Source: Carposina sasakii
Taxonomy: Eukaryota; Arthropoda; Insecta; Lepidoptera; Carposinidae
DNA length: 64,000 nucleotides
Reading direction: 5' to 3'
Assembly (NCBI GenBank): GCA_014607495.2
Contig: CP053150.1
Span: 12,172,495-12,236,494, forward strand
Shown here: positions 1 through 10,694 of the stretch, piece by piece
Layout of the letters: every line of letters starts with the position of its first letter
How positions within the stretch are numbered: position 1 is the first letter of the stretch
Program-made: the position numbers and the translations under genes
Notes under the pieces: generated by a model
Seen by the model: the letters and a program-made list of their open reading frames with translations, nothing else
What the model was told of the DNA's origin: nothing
Databases searched by the model: none

Positions 1-408
1 GTCGTAGAGGCTTGCCCATAGATAGACCACGTCTCATTGTCGTACGGACCTCTCGTCCTAAATGACAACAATGCGTAATATTAAAAATTTTACAGATTAC
101 AAAATGCAAGTAACAGCGAGATGCTTCTTTTCTACTTTATTGAGTACAAATAGATGCAACAACGCACCAAAAATCAAAATGACTAACATGTTCCACAAAA
201 TTATATCCTCTTGAAAATTGGCCGGCAATATAAGGCACGAGTTAGATCTATTATCCATCTGTACTAGAGATTAGCGCTAAACACAGGACAAGAAGCTTTC
301 CGCCGACGACATTTGGGGAACGTAATAAAATGGTACCCAGCCGAGCCAGCTCGCAGGACGTGACTCGCGTTGGTAAGTAAAGCCACGGCATTCCATGCAT
401 ATATACTA
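1..408. other. No gene seen
   Basis: AT-rich sequence without a credible ORF, RNA gene or recognisable repeat end. Confidence 0.5.
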
Positions 409-709
409 CTAGTGGACGACCGCGACTCCGTCCGCGAGGACTACAAGAAAAACAAAATGTCGAAATTATCCGGGATAAAAAGTAGCCTATATGTTAAGTG
501 GGACTTGTCATAATAAATATATTCCTGGAAACTGCATCGGTTCACGCGTTTCTGAAATTATCGTGCACAAACGCATAGACAAACCGACAAACAGACAAAA
601 ATTCAAAAAATCATTCTTTCGGGTACTATTGCGTTGATAAAGATCTCCTATAATATTTTTTCTCATATGTACAGACAGCGAAGTGTTACATTTTTATTAT
701 ATGTATAGA
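409..709 (-). mobile_element. Helitron-like non-autonomous element
   Basis: On the minus strand it starts TCTATACATATAATAAAAAT and ends in a GC-rich hairpin followed by CTAG, with T as the next base. These are Helitron-type ends (5' TC, 3' CTRR after a hairpin, A/T insertion). The same order of blocks occurs at 20537 and 34365. No ORF is present. I infer the Lep1/MINIME-like lepidopteran Helitron group; a SINE with a similar tail is the alternative. Confidence 0.6.
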
Positions 710-2277
710 TAGATTTACACATGCCGCACGACGAACCCCCTAATCCAACTCGATTCCACCTTGGGTACCAATTACTACCAAAAAGGTGCCCAAAACCGAT
801 AAATAGCACTCTAGATGCCATATGTATTACAATTTTGGGTAGAGCTAATTTATAGAGAACAAATAAAAGTACAGAGCTTTTTAGATTCAGGTAGATGATA
901 CAAGCAAGCATGTGATATGTTTGGTTTTTAAAAGAGTCTGCCAACTTATCAAATCAGACTTACTTTTAGAAATACTTTACTTTGCATTATTTGTTATTAC
1001 CGTTATTGGCACTATCAAAATTATATACAAACTTAATTACTCATTTATTCCATGTTATGTGCTGTGTTGTAATAACTTTGAAAAATAAAAAAAATACCAT
1101 GACCATAATGCCGTGTTTCATTTTTTTTTATTTATACAGAATGTTTGTGACAGCCAGGCAAATATTGATACCATGACTTTAGACCATGATTGTGAGGCGG
1201 AAAACACTGAATGAAATTTTTTTCGGGGGAGATTTGAACCACCTGAACGTCTGTCAACTGTACAATACAATAAGCAACAATTCCATACATACCTACTATT
1301 ATAAAACTAAAAACGTTTTCGTGAAAACGCACAATTAGAAAAACGTGTGTGGCAATAGATATTAGTTTGATTTTTTATACATAATCCAGGTATAGACGAT
1401 TGAAATATTAAAATATCAGTAAAAATAACTGGCAATACATATTATCTATTTATAATTGTTTAGTTACGGTCGATATAGGCACATACATTTTAAACGCTAT
1501 TCTATTGTAATACACCGTGAAGCCAGCAAAATAATTTCACGCAAGGAACTATACGTACTAGAACTATATCGATAACTAAGTACTTACCTAGTTTATTTGG
1601 AGCTGTGTGAAAATTTTATATCATTGATCGATTTCCATTATAAAACTAATGATTTGCAGTAAAAATATGATCAAATTTGAGTCGTACCTATTGGGGTGAA
1701 AGGTTCTGCATGAATCGCAATAAAATCGTAGCTCACTATTTCTATACATCTCATTGATATTCTTTACTCGTAGATGTGCTACTCCAGTTTTATAACGTCG
1801 TAATTTTAAAGTTAAGGTTTTCCGCTGGAGATAATCTTTCTTTTATTATCTCAATTTTAATGTGACTTAAAAAATGGGTATGTAGTGTACGTACTCCATA
1901 AGTTCTTGGAATCTCTTTATTTTATAGGTGTACATTTACGCCATATGAATAACTAGTAATTATTTTATTACAAATTCCATTTTTAACCACCTTAAAACTC
2001 ACAAAGAGAATTTATCTCTCAAATTAAAAAGGTATATGAGTACACGAAGGCTACTCAAACAATTTGAATGCATGATCACCTAAGCAGCCTTCAAATGATT
2101 TATTTCGTGCAAATACGAGGCATGCCTTTTAAGTTTTGTCGTTTCCATACTTCCCGACAATTTTGAATTTGGAACAACTGTTCTATATTCGAATGTGTAT
2201 AAATTTTGAATCTCAAAACATTTGAAAGTATTAGGATTAATGCTATTGTTTAGTCACAGCGTCGATTACGTACGAAA
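710..2277. other. No gene seen
   Basis: AT-rich intergenic sequence. Open frames at 982-1176 and 1132-1332 are short, low in complexity and lack splice context, so I regard them as chance. Confidence 0.5.
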
Positions 2278-3342
2278 ATGAATGTTTCTAAGGAAAATGT
2301 TCGTGCAATAATTTTCTACAACTTTAGAAGAGACCTGACACGGCTTCAGTGTTTTGAAGAGCTAACATCTGTGTTCAATTATAACTAGATTCAGTGACAG
2401 TTCTCAAAAAATGACACTACAATTAGCTGCTCAATTGTATGGTTGGGCATCTATTGTCATAAATTGATACAAGCACAGTCGAGTCTTATGGTAACTACAT
2501 AAGATTTAAGTTTGAAAATCTAATCGAATGCAGTTATTACGTTTATATACTGGTGCCACTTTTTATAAAGATTTAATTATGAAACCCCGCGTCTACCTAT
2601 AAACACGTCATTGGTGTTCAGTGATGAAGCCCCATGTCTGCGGACTGTCGAACGCTGGTATTTAGAATTCCAGTGACAAATCTCGCGAAGGACGCCCAAA
2701 ATCCGCCTTCTCTGAAGATAACATCATTGCTATGAGACAACTAATTCTCGAAGATCGTCATGTGACGTATCAAAAGATAGATGTTCTATTAGGCATATCA
2801 TGGACAACCATTCAGAAGATCTTGCATGAAACGCTTGGTATGAGAAAGCTAGTTTGCCGTTGGATACCGCATCTGCTTTGAGGGTGTAAGAAATCTCTGC
2901 AAAGGTTCAACCGAGGAGAGTCAAATCACGTCTACGACATCATCAGTGGTGACGAATCTTGGATCTATGTCTACGATTCTGATTCCAAACAACAATCTAC
3001 AATCTGGCTCTTTCAAGACGAGCCAAAGCCGACTAAAGTTGTTCGTTCTCGAAGTACTTCAAAGAAGATGGTAGCCACGTTGGTTGAAAAAACCGGCCAT
3101 GTTGCGACTATTGCACTTGAAGATCGTAGAATGGTTAACGCAGAGTATACCACAGTTTGTTTACCAAAAGTCATCGCCGAACTTCGAAAATCTAACTCAA
3201 AGCGACGCATCATCCTGCACCACGACAACGCAAGCTCACACAGCGCTCGTCAAACGATTGAGTATTTGAAACAGGAAAAAGCAGAAAGTCTAGACCATCT
3301 TCCATACAGTCCTGACCTAAGCCCTAACGATTTCAAGTCTTA
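2278..3342 (+). pseudogene. Mariner transposase remnant
   Basis: A broken copy of a Tc1/mariner transposase (DD34D type), which cuts and pastes DNA at TA sites. The start at 2278 encodes the helix-turn-helix lead-in (MNVSKENVRAIIFYNF). About 240 bp of unrelated sequence follows from roughly 2380. Homology resumes near 2620 (DEAPCLRTVERW) with several frame changes and stops. The best-preserved part, 2935-3342, holds the GDESWIY block with the first catalytic Asp, then HHDNASSH and YSPDLSPND with the other two. The frame stops right after the PNDF block, so the C-terminal region is missing. It cannot make active enzyme. Terminal inverted repeats were not found. The mariner family is clear; the subfamily is uncertain. 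Confidence 0.85.
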
Positions 3343-3439
3343 ATTTAATTTAAGAGCTTGTACATCTCAACTATACCCTCAAAATTGGTCAAAAGTGGCA
3401 CCATGTGGTTCTATCGGCTCTTCGTGTTCTGCCTACCCT

Positions 3440-3540
3440 GTATCCATCATAAATTCAGAAATCATTTACTAAAGACAATGGCTGTATGGGCTTAGTTCCC
3501 CTTGCCTTTCCTTCGGGATAAACTAAGCAAAAAAAAAGCA
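3440..3540 (+). repeat. Dispersed repeat, copy 1 of 3
   Basis: A block containing 'acaatggctgtatgg' then 'cctttccttcggg' and 'taaactaagcaaaaaaa' recurs at about 17660-17765 and, more diverged, at about 45680-45790. The A-rich end suggests a retroposed tail. Family unknown. Confidence 0.45.
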
Positions 3541-3631
3541 GTTTGCCATTGTATTTAGTTTTTTTTTGTGATTTTAAGTGGATATTTAAGTGATTTTACT
3601 TATATTTCTTTCGTAAAATACTCGTAGGAAA

Positions 3632-4226
3632 ATGACTGATACCGGTGACGTCAAGGCACAATCGGATAACTTTCCGAAAATTTACGTTTTTATGATGTCA
3701 ACATTTTTTGCATCGAATTCAGATTTTGTGTCTACTGAAATAAAAGGAGTGAAAGTTGCAAGGTAAATATTATGTTTTTACTTCTACCTACCTATTTTAA
3801 GATATATACCAATAGCAATAGAAAATTTCTATTCCTATAGCATAACCTGAAGATTTGAATTGTGAACTGGTGGGCTTCCAGTAGGGCAATGCTTTATATA
3901 TATCGATATGTACCTATACATTATATTAGTTTTTTAGGTCTAAAAGAGAAACATATGGTGATTCTGCAGTCGGATATGTACAAGTTAAACGGGAGGGGAA
4001 TATATGCACAGTGAAGGCTCGCATAACACCTGAACACAATGTAAGACAGAAGTGTTATTCTGTAACACTTGTGTGTGATGAGTGTGATGAGGCTGAAGAA
4101 ACTGTCTTATCAGTTCAATGTGATTGTATTCCCACAGAACACTATATTTATAAATACAATAATTATTACGCTATTCACTTTTGTTTGTTTTTGTGTTGTA
4201 TAGACAGTTGTGGTTTAACCAATTAA
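3632..4226 (+). CDS. SWIM/YqaJ-associated protein fragment, two exons
   Basis: Exon 1 (3632-3762) opens with ATG. It is followed by a GT...AG intron (3763-3937; donor ag|gtaaat, acceptor ttttttag) that joins in frame to exon 2 (3938-4226). The product is about 139 residues. The segment YGDSAVGYVQVKREG, then CTVKARITPEH and a cysteine-rich stretch, resembles the region before the SWIM zinc finger in insect YqaJ-recombinase-associated proteins. That family is often multi-copy and may be mobile-element derived. Similarity stops at the second Cys of the expected CxC...CxH motif, and the last ~30 residues look like read-through into intron or unrelated DNA. It is therefore either the 5' part of a longer gene or a decayed copy. 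Family call by motif memory only. Confidence 0.5.
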
Positions 4227-4229
4227 TTT

Positions 4230-5052
4230 GACACACAACAAGTTTGACATAACACGGCAACTAAAGCTGCCTACTCACCACATTCGAAGCAGTTTCCACG
4301 TGACTATGGCAATTTCGCACCTATTCAATCTGCATGCCGATTCAATTTGATTAGGTACAGGAATACTGTGCGATACGATAATATATATCGGTATTATAAC
4401 ATAGACTCCAAGTAGCTAAATATTAGCCGTCATCTCTATGTTAACCCTTATTAACCGCAATAGGATTTTTTACCATCTTGCAGATTCCTTTTTCGCCATA
4501 CAAAAAGCAATATTTTTATTAATCAATAAATCTATCTTATTGACAAGTTTTTAAAAACAAATGTCTGTATTGATAAAATAAGTATAATGAGAAAAATATC
4601 GGCGCGGGTCGACCCATCCACTTTTTTTTTGTCTATCCAGGCCATTAGCCATTACCTAGCCATTTGCCGTGCCCCTACGTTACACCCCAAACCATTCAGC
4701 CATTGCCAAGCCATAAGCTTAGACCTCCTACTGGCCTGTAGGAGTAAGCCTTGACGGGGTGGGCGTAGGGCCTAGCCATGCCATGCCTTTATAAGCGAGT
4801 GCACGCCGCATTCGTGACACGATTCCGCCAGCGCTAACTAGTCTTGTGATCACTGTCTGATTCTTATTGGAAAATTATAACAAGTCAAGCCTGCTGTGGA
4901 CCTTTTATTTACCCGTCGTTACAATATGCTTATTCGTTAGAGAATACGAATTTTGTATTTAAGAGCTACTCAAACATTTAAGCAGCCGTTAGATATTTGA
5001 GGGACGTTTCAGTATTCGACCGAAAGACAACAAATAGCAAGTGTGATCCTCC
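4230..5052. other. No gene; possible LTR-like stretch
   Basis: 4610-4925 is more GC-rich, has a TATA-like 'ctttataagc' at about 4788 and ends 'cgttaca', the layout of the right half of an LTR. I could not find its left end or a target duplication, so a solo LTR is only a possibility. Confidence 0.25.
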
Positions 5053-5059
5053 ACAAGGG

Positions 5060-5326
5060 CATAGAGAAATAAGACATAGAGTGCTAATGTTATACTAACA
5101 GTTTCGATGCACCATTAGACTTTTCGGTGCCTCACAATCCCAGTCCTTGACACTTAGATTGCTGTACTATACGTTACAATACATTAGTAATGTAGTACAT
5201 TATTATACAATACACTAATAGAATCTAAGTGTTAAGAACTGGAATTTGTCAGGCACCGAAAAGTCTAATGGTGCATCGAAACAGTTAGTATGACATTAGC
5301 ACACTATGACATCTTATTCCTCTATG
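5060..5326. mobile_element. 267-bp foldback MITE with 7-bp duplication
   Basis: Two arms of roughly 105 bp are inverted complements, with scattered mismatches, around a short AT-rich middle. Ends are CATAGAG...CTCTATG. The 7-mer acaaggg flanks both sides directly (5053-5059 and 5327-5333), as expected of a target-site duplication. No ORF. Superfamily not assigned: hAT elements give 8-bp duplications and other ends. Confidence 0.75.
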
Positions 5327-5333
5327 ACAAGGG

Positions 5334-6732
5334 TTTTAGACAAAGACTAATGGACTTTCTATAGGAATAGCTAAAATAAAGCGTCACGAAAGTGTTAAAA
5401 TTCATGAAAAAAGTAAAAAATATGCGATGTAAGTATTAGTTGTTTATCGCGCGGTTGATGTGCAAAGTAAGCGGCCTCGGAGGGCGTAGCAGTTGTTTAC
5501 GCAGCGCTGGCAGTGACTCACAAATGGCCAGTTACGCCGCCGTGCGCCATCCAAAACGTTTACTTGTACGTTCGATAAATTTAGTACGGAACCACATGAG
5601 CCTAAGCAAAATAGAACGTGGGCTCAACGTTGGAAACGCCGAAATAAAAGGCCTCACCAAGGTCGTTGATTTGCGGTCCTCGACCGCCTGTTAGCACACG
5701 CAAATGAACTAGGGCCAAAGGGTCCCTCATTAAATATGCTTGAAAATACAATAATTTATATTAAATTAGTGTTAAATATTAATGACGACGTTATACATAT
5801 TGCTACAAGTGGCTTGGTATATCTGCCAGTATAATTTTCAAATGTCAGGTCAGGGCCGTAAAAATTATGCCGATTTGTACTGGAAATGTAATTGGTTGAA
5901 CTGTGCTGACCCTCCACACGTCGATGTTATTCAATTGCTTCCTATGGAAAGGTTTTATAAATTCCATCAAGTTCAGCGCACGTTAACCGGCTATACGCCA
6001 TGGTAATGGTATGTAAACAAAGATGCCGATCGTTTTAATTGAATTTCAATAGGTGCTGTATATGCGTAGTAAGGTACGTACGTAGGCATGTAGGTGACAT
6101 TCCAAGCCGGGCATATTTGCTGCGGACTGCGTCTAGGTCGACCGGCCGCTACGCCCAGTGTGGTAAGCTTTGAAAGTAAACTTGCTTTTCCTTATTTAAT
6201 CATATTATAAACGGCTTTCGCATCTGTAAATAGTTTTTATAAGAGTTATATTTAGATATCGTCGGTGTCGTGTTTGTTGAAGTGAACTTCAATGATCAGT
6301 TATTTCAGCAAGGTTAAGAGTGAAACCTCAGTTGGTATAAATAAATACATAAAATATTATTCAAAAAGTTAAACTTTTACGCGATGATTTACACAAAAAT
6401 TTACTTTTTCGTACTAATAATTTTTTAGCATTCGACTTGATCTGGCAACACCAGTCGGGTAGGTTCTCACGTGGAATGCGCTCGCCACGCAACCCGATGC
6501 AGACGTAAACCAATTCACACAAACATTAAACTGCCTATAGGAATTTTACTTACTACACAAATAAAGTCATTCTTATTACCTTTTCTTACATTACATACTT
6601 CTGGTGATTTAGGTTATTGGATGTGTGTATTAATTTGATTATTATTCGACTTGTTATCATTCTTATTTCTTGATCATCCGTCGTGAATCGTGATATCAAT
6701 GACCAGTGAATATCTCAGTAACTTCAGTATAT
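5334..6732. other. Intergenic; unrecognised ORFs
   Basis: 5440-5694 and 5782-6006 (plus) are open but match no family I know. 5847-6004 reads like possible coding sequence and ends at a GT-containing site (gccatggtaatg), but that phase does not join to the candidate exon at 10940. Confidence 0.35.
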
Positions 6733-6744
6733 TACGTCGGATAT
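6733..6744 (+). repeat. Left 12-bp target duplication of the PLE palindrome
   Basis: tacgtcggatat occurs here and again at 10870-10881, directly after the right arm. It brackets the whole inverted PLE pair, so the pair behaves as one insertion. Confidence 0.75.
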
Positions 6745-6788
6745 AAATGAAATTGTATTAGGCGTTACAATTCGGAAGTTCAAACATT
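6745..6788 (-). other. 44-bp PLE terminal extension (left side only)
   Basis: This segment lies between the left duplication and the left arm and has no counterpart on the right. Its reverse complement recurs, with one base changed, inside the spacer at 30630-30723, so it belongs to the element rather than to the target. Penelope elements are known for a short extension on one end only. Confidence 0.65.
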
Positions 6789-6963
6789 CACTATGGGTGC
6801 GCCCACCACCGGGCCCTACACCCTCCACTGACCCTCGGATCTGATAACTCATAATTGCGACAACAGGCACTTGCACTAACTACAATCGCCATGAGAAACC
6901 AGACCCGAGCACCTAGCATGCAAGACGATACATTGCACCATTCCGAAATCAAAAACTAGATAA

Positions 6964-7010
6964 ATAATCTACATATGTTTCGCCAACAACCGTGGCATCC
7001 TCAGGATTAT
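6964..7010 (-). ncRNA. Hammerhead-ribozyme-like motif, left PLE copy
   Basis: Mirror image of 10648-10694. Reading the minus strand: 6-bp stem I (ATAATC with GATTAT), CTGAGGA core, stem II built on GCCA/TGGC, GAA, a minimal 2-bp stem III (AC/GT) with a 4-nt loop, then the A expected before cleavage. PLEs are known to carry such minimal hammerheads. Confidence 0.7.
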
Positions 7011-7346
7011 AGAAATTAATAAATTAGTAAACCACTAATTATTATAAACCTCTAAAACCCAACACATTACTTACACAGAATTAACTACCCTCTACTAAGT
7101 ATTAAAAAATATATAAATAATTACCCACCATTATTTATATTTCAAATAAATATATACTATTTGTGCACACAAACCAAATAGTATTGGGTGAATTAATTAA
7201 ATTTAAATGAAAAAATTCAAAAATTCACCAAAATATTGATAAATTAGTAAAGAAAAACAAGGATGTATGCAACAACATATTCCATTGCCTACAAAAACAA
7301 AAATTGTTATTGACATTGACAAGCCACTACATTCTAAGGTTACTTT

Positions 7347-8804
7347 TTATTTATTTATTCTAGCCAATGAGTTTAATAGCGGAGACGAAAATTCAACCTG
7401 TTCATTTAAAAGGTTTACACCAGAATATTTGGCTTTCAAAATCTCCAACTGTTCCAAAATAGATAGACGAATGCCCTTTTCACACGTATACAGACTAACA
7501 AAACTGTGGTCATCTGGAATTTTATGATTTGAATCTAACAAGTGTTTGGCAAAATGTGATTTTTCAGGGAAATTGTTCCTATAAGCTGCCAAATGTTCTT
7601 GGTATCTAATCTTGAAGTTACGACCCGTTTGACCTATATAAACAGAATTACAGTCAGGACAGTGCAAGCTATAAACTCCTGATTTTTTATCAATTGGTAA
7701 TATTTGTTTTGTGTTAATTAATCTATTTAAAGAATTAAAAGTCTTAAAAGCCACCAAGATGTTTTGTTTTTTCAATGATTTTGCAATCATTTCTGAGATA
7801 TAGCCAAAATATGGTAAACTACCAGTATAAATATTTGTAATCTCCTCTATTTTTGGGTACAACATTTGTTTAACTAAAATGTTTTTCTTTTTATCAATGA
7901 GGTTATAAATTAGTTGTGCACTATATCCATTTGATCTGGCTATTTGTATAATAGTATTTATTTCTTTAACATAATTAAAATTATTAAGCGGTAACGTTAC
8001 TAACCTGTGTATCATTGATTTGTATGCCGCTAGCTTATGTTGCCATGGATGGAAAGAATCAATTGGAATAGTTACATCCGTATGTGTTGGTTTCCGGTAA
8101 ACTGAAAAATCATGATAATCTCCCAACCTAGTAATAGTTACATCTAAAAAATTTATACTATTGTTTATTTCTTGTTCTATTTTAAATTTAATCTTAGGAT
8201 GTTTTGTGTTAAGGACGTTAACAAAAAGATGAAACTGCCTAACTGTGCCTGTCCAACATAAGATGATATCATCAACATATCTAAAATAATATTTTATATG
8301 ATTATTACTATTAACAATATATTCATTTTCAAACCAATCCATAAATATATCGGCTAAAAGAGGTGAAAGCGGAGAACCCATAGTAAGACCATCCTTTTGT
8401 ATGTAATATGTACTATTATAGCAGAAATAATTCTGGCTCATACAAAGTCTAGTTAAGGTAATAAGATTATCTGCCTCCATTGGATTTAGTTTAACTTTTT
8501 TACACCAAGTTTTAATAATATTTAAACATTCCTTGTAAGGAACATTTGTAAACAAACTCTCAACATCTAAAGAAAATAATTTGGAATTTGTTGATAATTT
8601 GATATTTTTAATTTTATCTATTAAATTTAGACTATTATTGACACTATATTTGGGTGTAAATTGATTTTTTTCCTTTATAATGTCATTCAGAAATTTTGCT
8701 AATTTATAAGCTGGAGCTCCAATATATGAAACGACTGGCCTTAATGGTATATTATCTTTATGAATTTTTGGTAAACCATATAACAATGGTGTTACTGGGT
8801 TCAT
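7347..8804 (-). CDS. PLE reverse transcriptase / GIY-YIG endonuclease, left copy
   Basis: 485 residues. Reverse transcriptase signatures run in order: LLYGLPKIHK near the N-terminus (residues 7-16), SLDVESLFTNVPY, GLTMGSPLSPLLAD, and the catalytic FRYVDD at about residue 173. At the C-terminus a CPDC pair precedes VYIGQTGR and spaced histidines, the Penelope GIY-YIG endonuclease. Full Penelope proteins have a longer N-terminal part. Here the frame runs only a few codons upstream of the Met, to the palindrome centre, so the start is inside the RT domain and the copy is 5'-truncated. It differs from the right copy at two residues (N/I at about 47, and the last residue). It is probably not functional alone, although the catalytic residues remain. 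Confidence 0.92.
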   Translation of the reverse strand: MNPVTPLLYGLPKIHKDNIPLRPVVSYIGAPAYKLAKFLNDIIKEKNQFTPKYSVNNSLNLIDKIKNIKLSTNSKLFSLDVESLFTNVPYKECLNIIKTWCKKVKLNPMEADNLITLTRLCMSQNYFCYNSTYYIQKDGLTMGSPLSPLLADIFMDWFENEYIVNSNNHIKYYFRYVDDIILCWTGTVRQFHLFVNVLNTKHPKIKFKIEQEINNSINFLDVTITRLGDYHDFSVYRKPTHTDVTIPIDSFHPWQHKLAAYKSMIHRLVTLPLNNFNYVKEINTIIQIARSNGYSAQLIYNLIDKKKNILVKQMLYPKIEEITNIYTGSLPYFGYISEMIAKSLKKQNILVAFKTFNSLNRLINTKQILPIDKKSGVYSLHCPDCNSVYIGQTGRNFKIRYQEHLAAYRNNFPEKSHFAKHLLDSNHKIPDDHSFVSLYTCEKGIRLSILEQLEILKAKYSGVNLLNEQVEFSSPLLNSLARINK

Positions 8805-8819
8805 AGGAATATAACGTTC

Positions 8820-8838
8820 AATTTAATTCAATTTAAAG
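8820..8838. other. 19-bp centre of the PLE palindrome
   Basis: The only unpaired sequence between the two 2031-bp arms: AT-rich, made of short 'aattta'/'ttcaattt' motifs. It marks the truncation and joining point shared by both copies. Confidence 0.85.
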
Positions 8839-8853
8839 GAACGTTATATTCCT

Positions 8854-10311
8854 ATGAACCCAGTAACACCATTGTTATATGGTTTACCAAAAATTCATAA
8901 AGATAATATACCATTAAGGCCAGTCGTTTCATATATTGGAGCTCCAGCTTATAAATTAGCAAAATTTCTGAATGACATTATAAAGGAAAAAATTCAATTT
9001 ACACCCAAATATAGTGTCAATAATAGTCTAAATTTAATAGATAAAATTAAAAATATCAAATTATCAACAAATTCCAAATTATTTTCTTTAGATGTTGAGA
9101 GTTTGTTTACAAATGTTCCTTACAAGGAATGTTTAAATATTATTAAAACTTGGTGTAAAAAAGTTAAACTAAATCCAATGGAGGCAGATAATCTTATTAC
9201 CTTAACTAGACTTTGTATGAGCCAGAATTATTTCTGCTATAATAGTACATATTACATACAAAAGGATGGTCTTACTATGGGTTCTCCGCTTTCACCTCTT
9301 TTAGCCGATATATTTATGGATTGGTTTGAAAATGAATATATTGTTAATAGTAATAATCATATAAAATATTATTTTAGATATGTTGATGATATCATCTTAT
9401 GTTGGACAGGCACAGTTAGGCAGTTTCATCTTTTTGTTAACGTCCTTAACACAAAACATCCTAAGATTAAATTTAAAATAGAACAAGAAATAAACAATAG
9501 TATAAATTTTTTAGATGTAACTATTACTAGGTTGGGAGATTATCATGATTTTTCAGTTTACCGGAAACCAACACATACGGATGTAACTATTCCAATTGAT
9601 TCTTTCCATCCATGGCAACATAAGCTAGCGGCATACAAATCAATGATACACAGGTTAGTAACGTTACCTCTTAATAATTTTAATTATGTTAAAGAAATAA
9701 ATACTATTATACAAATAGCCAGATCAAATGGATATAGTGCACAACTAATTTATAACCTCATTGATAAAAAGAAAAACATTTTAGTTAAACAAATGTTGTA
9801 CCCAAAAATAGAGGAGATTACAAATATTTATACTGGTAGTTTACCATATTTTGGCTATATCTCAGAAATGATTGCAAAATCATTGAAAAAACAAAACATC
9901 TTGGTGGCTTTTAAGACTTTTAATTCTTTAAATAGATTAATTAACACAAAACAAATATTACCAATTGATAAAAAATCAGGAGTTTATAGCTTGCACTGTC
10001 CTGACTGTAATTCTGTTTATATAGGTCAAACGGGTCGTAACTTCAAGATTAGATACCAAGAACATTTGGCAGCTTATAGGAACAATTTCCCTGAAAAATC
10101 ACATTTTGCCAAACACTTGTTAGATTCAAATCATAAAATTCCAGATGACCACAGTTTTGTTAGTCTGTATACGTGTGAAAAGGGCATTCGTCTATCTATT
10201 TTGGAACAGTTGGAGATTTTGAAAGCCAAATATTCTGGTGTAAACCTTTTAAATGAACAGGTTGAATTTTCGTCTCCGCTATTAAACTCATTGGCTAGAA
10301 TAAATCAATAA
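8854..10311 (+). CDS. PLE reverse transcriptase / GIY-YIG endonuclease, right copy
   Basis: 485 residues with the same domain order as the left copy: RT from residue 7 to about 260 with catalytic FRYVDD, a linker, then a C-terminal GIY-YIG endonuclease (CPDC, VYIGQTGR, His-rich segment) at about 385-450. The RT copies element RNA and the endonuclease nicks the target. In frame upstream of the Met there are only nine codons before a stop (8824-8826), so the N-terminal domain of a full PLE protein is missing. No internal stop or frameshift, which suggests a recent insertion. Confidence 0.92.
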   Translation: MNPVTPLLYGLPKIHKDNIPLRPVVSYIGAPAYKLAKFLNDIIKEKIQFTPKYSVNNSLNLIDKIKNIKLSTNSKLFSLDVESLFTNVPYKECLNIIKTWCKKVKLNPMEADNLITLTRLCMSQNYFCYNSTYYIQKDGLTMGSPLSPLLADIFMDWFENEYIVNSNNHIKYYFRYVDDIILCWTGTVRQFHLFVNVLNTKHPKIKFKIEQEINNSINFLDVTITRLGDYHDFSVYRKPTHTDVTIPIDSFHPWQHKLAAYKSMIHRLVTLPLNNFNYVKEINTIIQIARSNGYSAQLIYNLIDKKKNILVKQMLYPKIEEITNIYTGSLPYFGYISEMIAKSLKKQNILVAFKTFNSLNRLINTKQILPIDKKSGVYSLHCPDCNSVYIGQTGRNFKIRYQEHLAAYRNNFPEKSHFAKHLLDSNHKIPDDHSFVSLYTCEKGIRLSILEQLEILKAKYSGVNLLNEQVEFSSPLLNSLARINQ

Positions 10312-10647
10312 AAAGTAACCTTAGAATGTAGTGGCTTGTCAATGTCAATAACAATTTTTGTTTTTGTAGGCAATGGAATATGTTGTTGCATACATCCTTG
10401 TTTTTCTTTACTAATTTATCAATATTTTGGTGAATTTTTGAATTTTTTCATTTAAATTTAATTAATTCACCCAATACTATTTGGTTTGTGTGCACAAATA
10501 GTATATATTTATTTGAAATATAAATAATGGTGGGTAATTATTTATATATTTTTTAATACTTAGTAGAGGGTAGTTAATTCTGTGTAAGTAATGTGTTGGG
10601 TTTTAGAGGTTTATAATAATTAGTGGTTTACTAATTTATTAATTTCT

Positions 10648-10694
10648 ATAATCCTGAGGATGCCACGGTTGTTGGCGAAACATATGTAGATTAT
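10648..10694 (+). ncRNA. Hammerhead-ribozyme-like motif, right PLE copy
   Basis: Seen in sequence: stem I ATAATC (10648-10653) pairs fully with GATTAT (10689-10694). Core CTGAGGA (10654-10660) fits the CUGANGA rule. Stem II GCCA/TGGC encloses a loop. GAA is followed by AC-ATAT-GT, a 2-bp stem III, and A at 10688 as the cleavage base. The first position of stem II looks like a U-C mismatch, which may weaken it. This is the minimal type I layout described for PLEs; activity is inferred. Confidence 0.72.

Larger units (their letters stand above)
6789..8819 (-). mobile_element. Penelope-like element, left (inverted) copy
   Basis: A 2031-bp arm that is the reverse complement of 8839-10869, apart from the few substitutions implied by the ORFs. 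It carries a 5'-truncated PLE: an ORF starting inside the reverse transcriptase, then a 3' region with a hammerhead-like motif. The 5' ends of the two copies face each other across 19 bp (8820-8838). Confidence 0.9.

Noticed and set aside
4564..4925. Possible solo LTR
   Set aside because: TATA-like site and a CA end are present, but no matching left end or target duplication was found.
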